Positions 1 to 6,443 of a stretch of 10,635 nucleotides of DNA are shown here, in pieces. The position numbers and the translations under genes were made by a program. The DNA is from Bacillota bacterium (GTDB lineage: Bacteria > Bacillota > Clostridia > Tissierellales > Peptoniphilaceae): positions 1-10,635 of the forward strand of contig JAEXBU010000035.1 in the NCBI GenBank assembly GCA_023393815.1, read 5' to 3'. Numbering within the stretch: the stretch's first letter is position 1; each line of letters opens with the position of its first letter. A model generated the notes under the pieces. The model saw nothing but the letters and a program-made list of their open reading frames with translations. It made no database searches and had not been told where the DNA came from.

Positions 1-1356
1 TGCTTGGGCTTCGGAGATGGTCATATTTTCTAAATCGGGTACTTTGACCTTTTCCTTCTCTTTGGCAATAACGATGGAAAATTGATCTCCCCGCTTGATG
101 ACTTCACCTGCGTCGACGGATTGTGACAAAATTGTCCCCGGCTTCATGCCTTCATCGGACTCTTTCTCGTCGATCTCCAGATTCAAGTCATTGGATGCGG
201 CAAAATCCTTGGCTTCGGATACGTCTTTTCCAATTAAATCAATCATCTCGACGGCGGTATTTTTTTGGTTGGAAATCAGCATATCCTTAATCTTTGATCC
301 GCCGAAAGCCAAACCGAACAGCAGTAAAAGAGCCAAGAGCACACCGCCCATCGTTGCCAGAGGATGGGCTTTTTTCTTCGGTTTTTTTACCGGCATAGGA
401 CGCGTACTTCGCTTCGGTTGCGGCGCCGTATCTGCAGGCGTTAGCGTCTCACGACCCATGCGGTTTCCTCTCGGAGGGATGACTACTGTCGTGCGCGTTT
501 CCGTTTGTGTCGGATCCCCATATACCTTACCCAACAAAATAGCCTTGACATCTTCGATAATCAAACTGACGTTTTCGTACCGGTCCGACGGCTTCTTTTC
601 CGTCATATGCCGAAACACTCGATCCACTTCAGGACTAACCCTCGGGTTTCGTTCCGACGGCATGGGGATTTCATTTTGGACGTGCATCAACGCGACCGTA
701 ATGGGGTTTTCCGAATCAAATGGCACTTCTCCGGTGAGCATTTCAAACAAAACGATGCCCATGGAGTAAATGTCGCTTCGAGCATCTACTTTCTGACCCC
801 GCGCCTGCTCCGGTGAAAAATAGTGTACACTGCCCATAACCGCGTTTGTCACGGTTACCGTAGCGTTTCCCGCCATACGAGCGATCCCAAAGTCTGTTAC
901 CTTGACGCGATTATCTCGCGTGACCATGATGTTTTGCGATTTTATGTCGCGGTGGATAATATTTTTACTATGGGCGATCTTTAAGGCTTCTGCGATTTGA
1001 ATCAAGTAGTTCAACGCTTGATTCTGGCTAAGCATTCCTTCTTCCTTGATCAATTCCTTTAACGTCTTGCCGTCAATGTATTCCATGACGATGTAATAAA
1101 CATCTTCATCCGCGACGGTTTCCATACCCACGTCGTAAATACTTACGATATTCGGGTGAGAAATACTGGCGGCAGCCAAAGATTCTCGGCGAAATTTGCG
1201 AATGAAATTGTCGTCTTCGTTGTATTCGCTTTTAAGAACTTTGATGGCGACGATCCTATCCAGCCTGCGGTCGTGTGCTTTGTAGACATCGCCCATGCCG
1301 CCGCTTCCGATACGTTTCAGGCATTCATACCTGTCCGCTAAAATCATTCCTTGCAT
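1..1356 (-). CDS. prkC: PASTA-domain Ser/Thr protein kinase (PrkC/Stk type), 3' end missing
   Basis: A membrane-anchored Hanks-type kinase that in Gram-positives senses muropeptides or lipid II through external PASTA repeats and phosphorylates cytoplasmic proteins. I translated 452 codons before the left edge. The kinase domain (about 10-270) shows a glycine loop (GSGGMGDVY, 17-25), the ATP lysine K39 in VAIK, catalytic HRD (135-137) with N142, DFG (155-157) and SPE in place of APE (181-183). The activation loop carries T166, T168 and T170, likely autophosphorylation sites. A Pro/Lys-rich juxtamembrane stretch precedes one membrane helix (about 333-354). PASTA repeat 1 spans about 363-430, and a second begins near 435 (VPDLENMTISEAQA) and is cut. 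Family members usually carry two to five repeats, so perhaps 100-250 residues are missing. The ATG follows the phosphatase stop by 4 nt behind AGGTGA. Function is very secure; repeat number is unknown. Confidence 0.96.
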   Translation of the reverse strand, partial: MQGMILADRYECLKRIGSGGMGDVYKAHDRRLDRIVAIKVLKSEYNEDDNFIRKFRRESLAAASISHPNIVSIYDVGMETVADEDVYYIVMEYIDGKTLKELIKEEGMLSQNQALNYLIQIAEALKIAHSKNIIHRDIKSQNIMVTRDNRVKVTDFGIARMAGNATVTVTNAVMGSVHYFSPEQARGQKVDARSDIYSMGIVLFEMLTGEVPFDSENPITVALMHVQNEIPMPSERNPRVSPEVDRVFRHMTEKKPSDRYENVSLIIEDVKAILLGKVYGDPTQTETRTTVVIPPRGNRMGRETLTPADTAPQPKRSTRPMPVKKPKKKAHPLATMGGVLLALLLLFGLAFGGSKIKDMLISNQKNTAVEMIDLIGKDVSEAKDFAASNDLNLEIDEKESDEGMKPGTILSQSVDAGEVIKRGDQFSIVIAKEKEKVKVPDLENMTISEAQA

Positions 1357-1360
1357 ACCT

Positions 1361-1366
1361 TCACCT
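1361..1366 (-). promoter_or_regulatory. Shine-Dalgarno of prkC, embedded in the stp stop codon
   Basis: The minus strand reads AGGTGA and then AGGT before the ATG. The last three bases of this Shine-Dalgarno are the TGA stop of the phosphatase gene. The ribosome that ends the phosphatase therefore finishes on the kinase's binding site, which suggests translational coupling. This site supports the ATG at 1356 over the in-frame ATG three codons later. Confidence 0.75.
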
Positions 1367-2065
1367 ACTCTTGTCAAAGACAATGACGGTAATATTGTCT
1401 TTTCCGCCAAAATCCAAAGCTTTCTGTACGAGTTTTTTAGATAACTCGTCGTTTTCTTTCTCTAAAATTTCCGCCATGTGTTCTTCGTCTACCACGTCGG
1501 ACAAACCGTCGGAACAGAGGATAATAAACTTCAGATCACATTCCAGGCTTCGTATTTGGAAATCCACACCTTGCGTCGTTCCCAAGGCTTTTGTTAAAAC
1601 ATTTTTCTTCGGGTGAACACGAGCCTCTTCTTCCGAAATGTCGCCGATATCCAAAAGATAATTGACGAAGCTGTCATCTTTGGAGATTTGAAAGAGTCCG
1701 TCGCGATAACCGTAAATTCTGGAATCGCCAATGTTAATGTAATAAAGCTTCCCTTCCAAAAGGTAGACCAAACTCAAGGTCGTTCCCATGCCTCTGTATT
1801 TCAAATGGGCCGCCGATTGTTGAAAAATTTCTTGGTTTACATCGCGCACTCCGTTATTTAAAAGATCCAACAATGCCCGCTCGTTTTCAACGGGCGTGGA
1901 CAGAATCTCTTTTAAACGGTTCACCGCCAAAGCGCTCGCCTTTTCTCCCGCCGCATGGCCCCCCATACCGTCCGCCAAAATAGCAAAGCGCTTTTTAGGA
2001 TCCACGTAATAGCTGTCTTCGTTATTCTCTCTGCCACCGATATGGGTGTATGCAGATATTATCAT
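1361..2065 (-). CDS. stp: PP2C-family Ser/Thr protein phosphatase (Stp/PrpC)
   Basis: Metal-dependent phosphatase that reverses phosphorylation by the adjacent PASTA kinase; cytoplasmic and soluble. The 234 residues are close to the family's usual 240-250. PP2C motifs appear in order: RENNEDSYY (12-20) with the early metal Asp D17, ADGMGGH (31-37), GMGTT, IGDSRIY, CSDGLSD and a C-terminal GGKDNITVI. These hold the conserved Asp residues for the two or three Mn/Mg ions. The first motif is slightly non-standard: bacterial members usually read TDxGxxRxxNED, while this one reads THIGGRENNED, replacing the Asp near position 8 with His. The gene starts 4 nt after rlmN and ends 4 nt before prkC, the usual order in Firmicutes. 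The product call is very secure; prpC is the B. subtilis name for the same gene. Confidence 0.96.
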   Translation of the reverse strand: MIISAYTHIGGRENNEDSYYVDPKKRFAILADGMGGHAAGEKASALAVNRLKEILSTPVENERALLDLLNNGVRDVNQEIFQQSAAHLKYRGMGTTLSLVYLLEGKLYYINIGDSRIYGYRDGLFQISKDDSFVNYLLDIGDISEEEARVHPKKNVLTKALGTTQGVDFQIRSLECDLKFIILCSDGLSDVVDEEHMAEILEKENDELSKKLVQKALDFGGKDNITVIVFDKSR

Positions 2066-2069
2066 AGTA

Positions 2070-2076
2070 TCACCTT
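2070..2076 (-). promoter_or_regulatory. Shine-Dalgarno of stp, embedded in the rlmN stop codon
   Basis: The minus strand reads AAGGTGA, then TACT, then ATG. The TGA within this binding site is the stop codon of rlmN. The arrangement is the same as at the next junction (stp to prkC): Shine-Dalgarno ending in the upstream TGA and a 4-nt spacer. It supports the ATG at 2065 as the start of the phosphatase. Confidence 0.75.
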
Positions 2077-3095
2077 GTCTTTATGGCCTCAGAGCCCGCT
2101 TTTAACTGTCCGCAACTGGCTTGGATATCGCTGCCTAATTCTCTTCGTATTGTACACGATACGCCGGCTTGAGACAACTCTCGCCGAAACCTTGTGATGT
2201 GGTCTTTCGATGGTTTATGCTCGGAAAAATGATCCGTATCATTTAAAGGAATGAGATTGACGTGGCATAACAATCCCCTCGTCCATTCCTTCATCTCGCG
2301 AATGTTTCGCGGCTGGTCGTTTTTCCCCTTTATCAATGTATATTCCAATGTAATGCGTTGTTTCGTTGCATCTCCGTACGCACGGAGAGCTTGAAACAAT
2401 TCGTCTAAAGTGTAGCGTCCAGCAACAGGCATCAGCGCCTTTCTTGCCTCTTGCTCCGTTTCATGCAGGCTAATAGCTAGATTTACCGGTATATTCTCAC
2501 GGGCCAAGCGTTGGATCCCGTCCACCAGACCGCAAGTCGACAGCGTCATGGATCGGTAGCTCATATTTTTCCCTTTAGGCTCGTGTAAAAGGCGCAGAAA
2601 TCGCAATACATTGTCGTAATTATCGAAAGGTTCGCCGCTCCCCATTAATATAATATTTCCAATAGAAACGGACTCCTCCGCTTCTACGGCATAGACCTGT
2701 GATAACATTTCGAAAGGCGTAAGGTCGCCAATGCGTCCCTTCAAAGTAGATACGCAGAAACTACACCCCATGCGACAACCCACCTGCGTGGAGACACAGA
2801 GACTGTAGCCGTGATGATACTTCATCAAAACCCCTTCGACGATCTCTCCGTCTTCTAATGCATAAAGATACTTCTTCGTCTCATCCAACTTCGAGGCTAG
2901 GCGCTTCACGATTTTTGCACCGTGTAAAGGCGAAGGCAACACCTTCCTTAAAGAATCAGGTATGTTCGACACTTCATCTAAATGCTTCCTCTGTCCGTGA
3001 ATCCCTTCGAAAAGCTGCGTCCCGCGAAAACTTTTTTCGCCGAGGGATGTAACGTATTCTTTCAGTTCCTCCAAGGTCATTTCCATCCAGTGCAT
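2070..3095 (-). CDS. rlmN: Dual-specificity rRNA/tRNA adenine-C2 methyltransferase RlmN (radical SAM)
   Basis: Radical-SAM enzyme that methylates C2 of A2503 in 23S rRNA and A37 of some tRNAs. It carries the methyl on a cysteine and so uses two SAM per reaction. With the start chosen here it has 341 residues, normal for the family. The [4Fe-4S] cluster motif is C107-x3-C111-x2-C114. C100, just before it, matches the resolving Cys C118 of E. coli. C328 in SCGQL matches the methyl-carrying C355. Also seen are MGSGEPFDNYDNV, which contacts SAM, and a C-terminal GSDIQASCGQL. An upstream in-frame codon would add 31 residues lying wholly inside rsmB and unlike any RlmN N-terminus. The ATG at 3095 has AAAGGA six bases before it and shares one base with the rsmB stop (TAATG), so I prefer it. 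Confidence 0.96.
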   Translation of the reverse strand: MHWMEMTLEELKEYVTSLGEKSFRGTQLFEGIHGQRKHLDEVSNIPDSLRKVLPSPLHGAKIVKRLASKLDETKKYLYALEDGEIVEGVLMKYHHGYSLCVSTQVGCRMGCSFCVSTLKGRIGDLTPFEMLSQVYAVEAEESVSIGNIILMGSGEPFDNYDNVLRFLRLLHEPKGKNMSYRSMTLSTCGLVDGIQRLARENIPVNLAISLHETEQEARKALMPVAGRYTLDELFQALRAYGDATKQRITLEYTLIKGKNDQPRNIREMKEWTRGLLCHVNLIPLNDTDHFSEHKPSKDHITRFRRELSQAGVSCTIRRELGSDIQASCGQLKAGSEAIKTR

Positions 3096-4351
3096 TAGGA
3101 TTCCTTTCTCAGAATGCACGCCATCGTAAAGCCGTCTGTTCCGTGTCGATGGGGCCAATAGCGCACACCCGCTCCCTTTAATCGGCACGTAGGATGATCG
3201 GAAAGAAAAGAATGAAGAACCCCTTCGTTTTCCTCTACGGTAACGGTGCAGGTGCTATAAACGAGTTCGCCGCCTTCTGCAAGAGCTCCGTAGGCATTTT
3301 CCAAAAACAAGCGTTGTAGACGGGCCAATCGATGGAGGTCGTCCATGTGCACGCGGTATTTTATTTCCGGCTTTCTTCGCAAAAGACCCAATCCGGAACA
3401 GGGTGCATCTACGAGAATGCGGTCATAGGTTTTTTTAGGAAGCGGCGTCTTTGCGTTGCGAACCGACGTAGTAATGTTCGAATATCCCAACCGCTCGATA
3501 TTTTCATTCATCTGCAAAAGGCGATCCGCCGATACGTCCCACGCATCCACGTGGGAAAAAATTTCTGCCATTTGAAAGCTCTTTCCTCCGGGCGCCGCAC
3601 AGAGGTCCAAAGCCTTGGCTCCTTCATCCGGGGTAAATAGCCCTACCACTTGTTGTGACGCGACGTCCTGTGCATAAAACCTCCCTGCTTTGTAAGCCTC
3701 AGTTTCAAAAAGACCGTGGGGATTTTCCACGATAATAGCCTTCTCACTGACTTTTGACGCTTCACAATGAAATCCCTTTTTCCGCAACTCCTCCAACAAC
3801 GCATCTCTTTCGATTTTAACCGGTCGCAGGCATAGAGATGCTTTTTGAAAAGTGGATTTTAAAAAGGCCTCCGTTTCGTCTTTTAAAAGCGCGCGGAAGT
3901 ATAGTACCCATGCCCGCGGAAAACTGTAGGTAATGGCTAAACGATCGATCGGATCTTCCACATCCACACAAAAGGCCTCCGCACCGTCGCGAATCACCTG
4001 CCGCAAGACGCCGTTGACCAGGCCGGCGGCACCTTTGTTCGCGATGATCTTCGCCATCTCAACAGTCTCGTTTACTACTGCATGATCGGGCACGCGATCC
4101 AAAAAGTGCATCTGATACAGTGCCATGCGAAGCAGGAAACGAATATTTCGGTTTAGATCGGACGACTTTTTTACATAACGATCAATGATGTAATCCAAAA
4201 AAATCTTATGCTGAACCGTTCCGTAGGCAATAATCTCCGCTAAATTTCGATCCACATCTTTCAGCCCCTTGGGATCGAAGGCGTCTTGTATATAGGCTCC
4301 GGCTTCCACTTTTTCTAAGGTAGTCAGGGCAAGAAAACGAGGGTTTTTCAC
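3095..4351 (-). CDS. rsmB: 16S rRNA (cytosine-967-C5)-methyltransferase RsmB
   Basis: Methylates C967 of 16S rRNA from SAM. The 418 residues are close to the family norm. The N-terminal part (about 1-140) resembles NusB and binds RNA, with the typical RNIRFLLRMALYQ and VNETVEMAK stretches. The Rossmann methyltransferase part follows: SAM motif I DLCAAPGGK (249-257), motif IV DAPCSGLG (D315 to C318) and motif VI YSTCT with the catalytic C368. Both cysteines of the m5C mechanism are present. The start is GTG, not ATG; its G is also the last base of the TAG stop of the peptidase gene. AAGGAGA lies eight bases upstream. The stop TAA likewise overlaps the rlmN ATG by one base, so two rRNA methyltransferases are probably translated together. 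Confidence 0.96.
   Translation of the reverse strand: MKNPRFLALTTLEKVEAGAYIQDAFDPKGLKDVDRNLAEIIAYGTVQHKIFLDYIIDRYVKKSSDLNRNIRFLLRMALYQMHFLDRVPDHAVVNETVEMAKIIANKGAAGLVNGVLRQVIRDGAEAFCVDVEDPIDRLAITYSFPRAWVLYFRALLKDETEAFLKSTFQKASLCLRPVKIERDALLEELRKKGFHCEASKVSEKAIIVENPHGLFETEAYKAGRFYAQDVASQQVVGLFTPDEGAKALDLCAAPGGKSFQMAEIFSHVDAWDVSADRLLQMNENIERLGYSNITTSVRNAKTPLPKKTYDRILVDAPCSGLGLLRRKPEIKYRVHMDDLHRLARLQRLFLENAYGALAEGGELVYSTCTVTVEENEGVLHSFLSDHPTCRLKGAGVRYWPHRHGTDGFTMACILRKES
3102..3107 (-). promoter_or_regulatory. Shine-Dalgarno that fixes the rlmN start
   Basis: The minus strand reads AAAGGA followed by six bases and then ATG at 3095. It lies within the last codons of rsmB. It decides between the short RlmN start used here and a 31-residue longer reading frame that would overlap rsmB. 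Confidence 0.65.
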
Positions 4352-5037
4352 TAGTCCCGTCTCCTTCCCAAAGATAAGAAACGAAGCAATGTGCCTAGAG
4401 CTGTCAAAAGGCTCGCCACATAGGTGAGAGCTGCGGCCGATAGGATTTGATTGACACCTGTCATTTCTTCCGCCGTCAAAATTCCGTCAGCTAAGATTGC
4501 TTTCGCCCGATTGCTGGCATTATATTCCACCGGCAGGGTCAATAATTGGAACAACACCGTAACAGAAAATAAAGCGATGCCGATTTTTAATAAGGGTTCA
4601 AAAGCGAACAGCCCGAAAAAAATCAGAAAGAAGGACAAATTAGAGCCCAAACCAGCCATAGGAACGATGGCATTTCTAAAGCGCAATGGCGCGTAAGATT
4701 CATGGTGTTGAATAGCGTGTCCCGCTTCGTGGGCGGAAATCCCCAAGGCCGCGATAGACGTGGAGTCATACACGGGCTCGCTTAAACGTAACACTTTTCG
4801 AGAAGGGTCATAATGGTCCGTTAAGCTACCTTGGACTCGTTCGATGGAAACGTCGTAAATGCCGTGGCTTCTGAGAATTTTTTCAGCCACGGAGTGTCCG
4901 CTGAAACCCTCTCTGTTACGGATTCGGCTGTATTTATCAAAGCTGGTTTTTATTTTCGATTGGGCGTAAAGAGCCAAGAGAAAACCGGGAAGAATATAAA
5001 TCAGGTAGTCGAAATTCCAATAATACATTCCGTACAT
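4351..5037 (-). CDS. Membrane zinc metallopeptidase, YugP-like (Zn_peptidase_2 family)
   Basis: Predicted integral-membrane zinc protease; substrate unknown. The 228 residues match the family's usual 225-235. An N-terminal membrane helix (about 10-26) is followed by a soluble segment with the zinc motif HEAGH (103-107), where H103 and H107 bind zinc and E104 is catalytic. Three hydrophobic segments follow (about 123-145, 150-170, 193-220). E171 in LPVEYNASNRA, typical of the family, is the likely third zinc ligand. Family identity comes from recalled pattern (AALGISAHEAGHAIQ, LPVEYNAS), not a search. The gene lies between fmt and rsmB, sharing one base with each (TAATG and TAGTG), an arrangement I recall from other Clostridia. 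This position suggests co-expression with translation genes but says little about substrate. B. subtilis YugP is the nearest named relative I know. Confidence 0.9.
   Translation of the reverse strand: MYGMYYWNFDYLIYILPGFLLALYAQSKIKTSFDKYSRIRNREGFSGHSVAEKILRSHGIYDVSIERVQGSLTDHYDPSRKVLRLSEPVYDSTSIAALGISAHEAGHAIQHHESYAPLRFRNAIVPMAGLGSNLSFFLIFFGLFAFEPLLKIGIALFSVTVLFQLLTLPVEYNASNRAKAILADGILTAEEMTGVNQILSAAALTYVASLLTALGTLLRFLSLGRRRD
4360..4366 (-). promoter_or_regulatory. Shine-Dalgarno of rsmB supporting a GTG start
   Basis: The minus strand reads AAGGAGA, then eight bases, then GTG at 4351. It lies inside the last codons of the zinc peptidase gene. The strong match supports the GTG as a genuine start at this stop-start overlap. 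Confidence 0.7.
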
Positions 5038-5954
5038 TAAATCATTCCCTCCTCATCCAAGTGAGCGCCGGCCAAGTAGGAAGCCACGTCCATCCGTTTT
5101 TTCCCGGGTCGTTGGAGCTCTTTTAAAAGCACAGTGCCTTCTTTGGTGCCGATCCAAAGCCTTTTTTTCGCCGCCCGATAGCGACCGACCGCCACATCTT
5201 CATCGCTCACTTCGCCATCGTAAATTTTCAATCGCTCCCCGCGAAAGAGAAAATGTGCGCCTGGCTCTGGAGAAAAGGCGCGGACTTTTCGAACAAAAGC
5301 TTGGGCAGTCAATTCTTCAGCCTTTAATGTTAAAAGTTCGTCATCAATTTTCGGCGCATAAGTAGCCTGTTTATGATCTTGTTCCGTGAAGTGGACGTTG
5401 TTCGCCTCCACGTCTTTTACAAATTGTTTTATCAGCTCTGCACCGAAATTTGCCAATTCCTCACAGACGACGCCGAAGTTTTTGTCGCCGATAGGCGTCT
5501 TTCTGACGTCGTACACGGCGCCGCTGTCGAGCCCCGTTTCGACCTGCATAAGGCTGACCCCCGTTTCTTCATCTCCATTTAAAATGGCCCACTGCATCGG
5601 TGCCGCTCCACGGTATTTCGGGAGCAGAGAGCTGTGCACGTTCACAATATATTTTTTCGGAATAGAGAGTACTTCTTCGGACAAAATTTGCCCATAGGCC
5701 ACAACGATAAACAGGTCCGCATCTTGCTCCTGGAGTTTTTCCAGCGCGTCCGGCTTGTTACAGCTTTTCGGTTGATAAACTTCGATTCCCAATTCTTCCG
5801 CGCGTTCTTTCACCGGCGTCGGCAGCAACTTTTTTCCTCTGCCTTTTTTCTTGTCTTCCCGCGTCACTACGAGACGTACGTCACACACTTCGCTGAGCGC
5901 CTCTAATGTATTGACGGCAAACTCCGGCGTGCCAAAAAAAACTGCTTTTAACAT
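5037..5954 (-). CDS. fmt: Methionyl-tRNA formyltransferase
   Basis: Transfers the formyl group of 10-formyl-tetrahydrofolate to initiator Met-tRNA, the step that marks the bacterial start tRNA. The 305 residues are standard. The N-terminal domain begins with VFFGTPEFAV (5-14), the family signature. A basic loop follows (REDKKKGRGKK, 32-42) that in E. coli contacts the acceptor stem. The catalytic triad is N105, H107 (in NVHSSLLPKYRGAAP) and D143 (in ETGLDSG). The C-terminal OB-fold domain (about 205-300) holds AFSPEPGAHF and the closing LLKELQRPGKKRM. The ATG overlaps the end of def by 7 nt, with GGAGAGG seven bases upstream. The pair def-fmt is nearly universal in bacteria: Fmt adds the formyl group and Def later removes it from the finished chain. 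Confidence 0.97.
   Translation of the reverse strand: MLKAVFFGTPEFAVNTLEALSEVCDVRLVVTREDKKKGRGKKLLPTPVKERAEELGIEVYQPKSCNKPDALEKLQEQDADLFIVVAYGQILSEEVLSIPKKYIVNVHSSLLPKYRGAAPMQWAILNGDEETGVSLMQVETGLDSGAVYDVRKTPIGDKNFGVVCEELANFGAELIKQFVKDVEANNVHFTEQDHKQATYAPKIDDELLTLKAEELTAQAFVRKVRAFSPEPGAHFLFRGERLKIYDGEVSDEDVAVGRYRAAKKRLWIGTKEGTVLLKELQRPGKKRMDVASYLAGAHLDEEGMI
5047..5054 (-). promoter_or_regulatory. Shine-Dalgarno of the zinc peptidase gene, within the end of fmt
   Basis: The minus strand reads GAGGAGGG nine bases before the ATG at 5037. It encodes the Glu-Glu-Gly near the end of Fmt. It supports the ATG at 5037 over the in-frame ATG three codons later. Confidence 0.7.
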
Positions 5955-6433
5955 TCCTTTTCCTCTCCTTCAGGTTCGGTTACATCATATATTTCTTCGG
6001 CACGATCGGTGTAAAGGATCCCCTCCAGATGATCCATTTCGTGTTGCATAATTCGAGCAAGGAATCCTTCCGCTTCTACCGTTTGCTTTTCGCCTTTTTC
6101 ATCCATGTAGTTTACTTTAATTTTTTCAAAGCGTTTTACCTTCCCCATGCGTGTAGGGACGCTTAAACAGCCCTCGAAATCTTCCGACCATCCCTCTTCA
6201 AAGACGCGTTCGGGATTTATTAGAACCATCTTCGTTCCCTCGTAATCGTCCAACACAATGAGGCGCTTTAATTTACCGATTTGAACGGCGGCAAGGCCGA
6301 CTCCTTGCGCATCGTACATCGTTTCATACATATCGTCGATGAGAAGCAGTAAATCGTCGTCCACCGATTCTACCCTTCGGGACTTTTTTCGTAAAATCGG
6401 ATCTCCGTCCACACGTATTTGTAATTGAGCCAT
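5948..6433 (-). CDS. def: Peptide deformylase
   Basis: Metalloenzyme (usually Fe2+ or Zn2+) that removes the N-formyl group from new proteins as they leave the ribosome. The 161 residues fit the shorter deformylases common in Clostridia. All three motifs are intact: GVGLAAVQ (44-51), EGCLSVP (87-93) with ligand C89, and QHEMDH (130-135) with ligands H131 and H135 and catalytic E132. The N-terminal IRVDGDPILRKKS is typical. After the last helix there is a Glu-rich tail (about 145-161) that ends in Cys; part of its coding sequence forms the Shine-Dalgarno of fmt. The gene follows priA by 10 nt, with GGGAGTGA just before the ATG, and overlaps fmt by 7 nt. Confidence 0.97.
   Translation of the reverse strand: MAQLQIRVDGDPILRKKSRRVESVDDDLLLLIDDMYETMYDAQGVGLAAVQIGKLKRLIVLDDYEGTKMVLINPERVFEEGWSEDFEGCLSVPTRMGKVKRFEKIKVNYMDEKGEKQTVEAEGFLARIMQHEMDHLEGILYTDRAEEIYDVTEPEGEEKEC
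5962..5968 (-). promoter_or_regulatory. Shine-Dalgarno of fmt encoded in the acidic tail of Def
   Basis: The minus strand reads GGAGAGG seven bases before the fmt ATG. It belongs to the 12-mer GAAGGAGAGGAA (5960-5971), which encodes Gly-Glu-Glu of the Def tail. The same 12-mer occurs at the rpoZ-coaBC junction. Confidence 0.7.
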
Positions 6434-6443
6434 TGTTCACTCC

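Noticed and set aside
95..769. A 224-codon open frame on the plus strand
   Set aside because: It lies entirely antisense to the prkC coding sequence, whose frame and motifs are clear. Its translation has no recognisable domain and is Ser/Phe-rich, as expected from the reverse of this codon usage.
3096..3188. A 31-residue N-terminal extension of RlmN
   Set aside because: It falls inside rsmB in another frame, resembles no RlmN N-terminus, and a start with a good Shine-Dalgarno exists at 3095.
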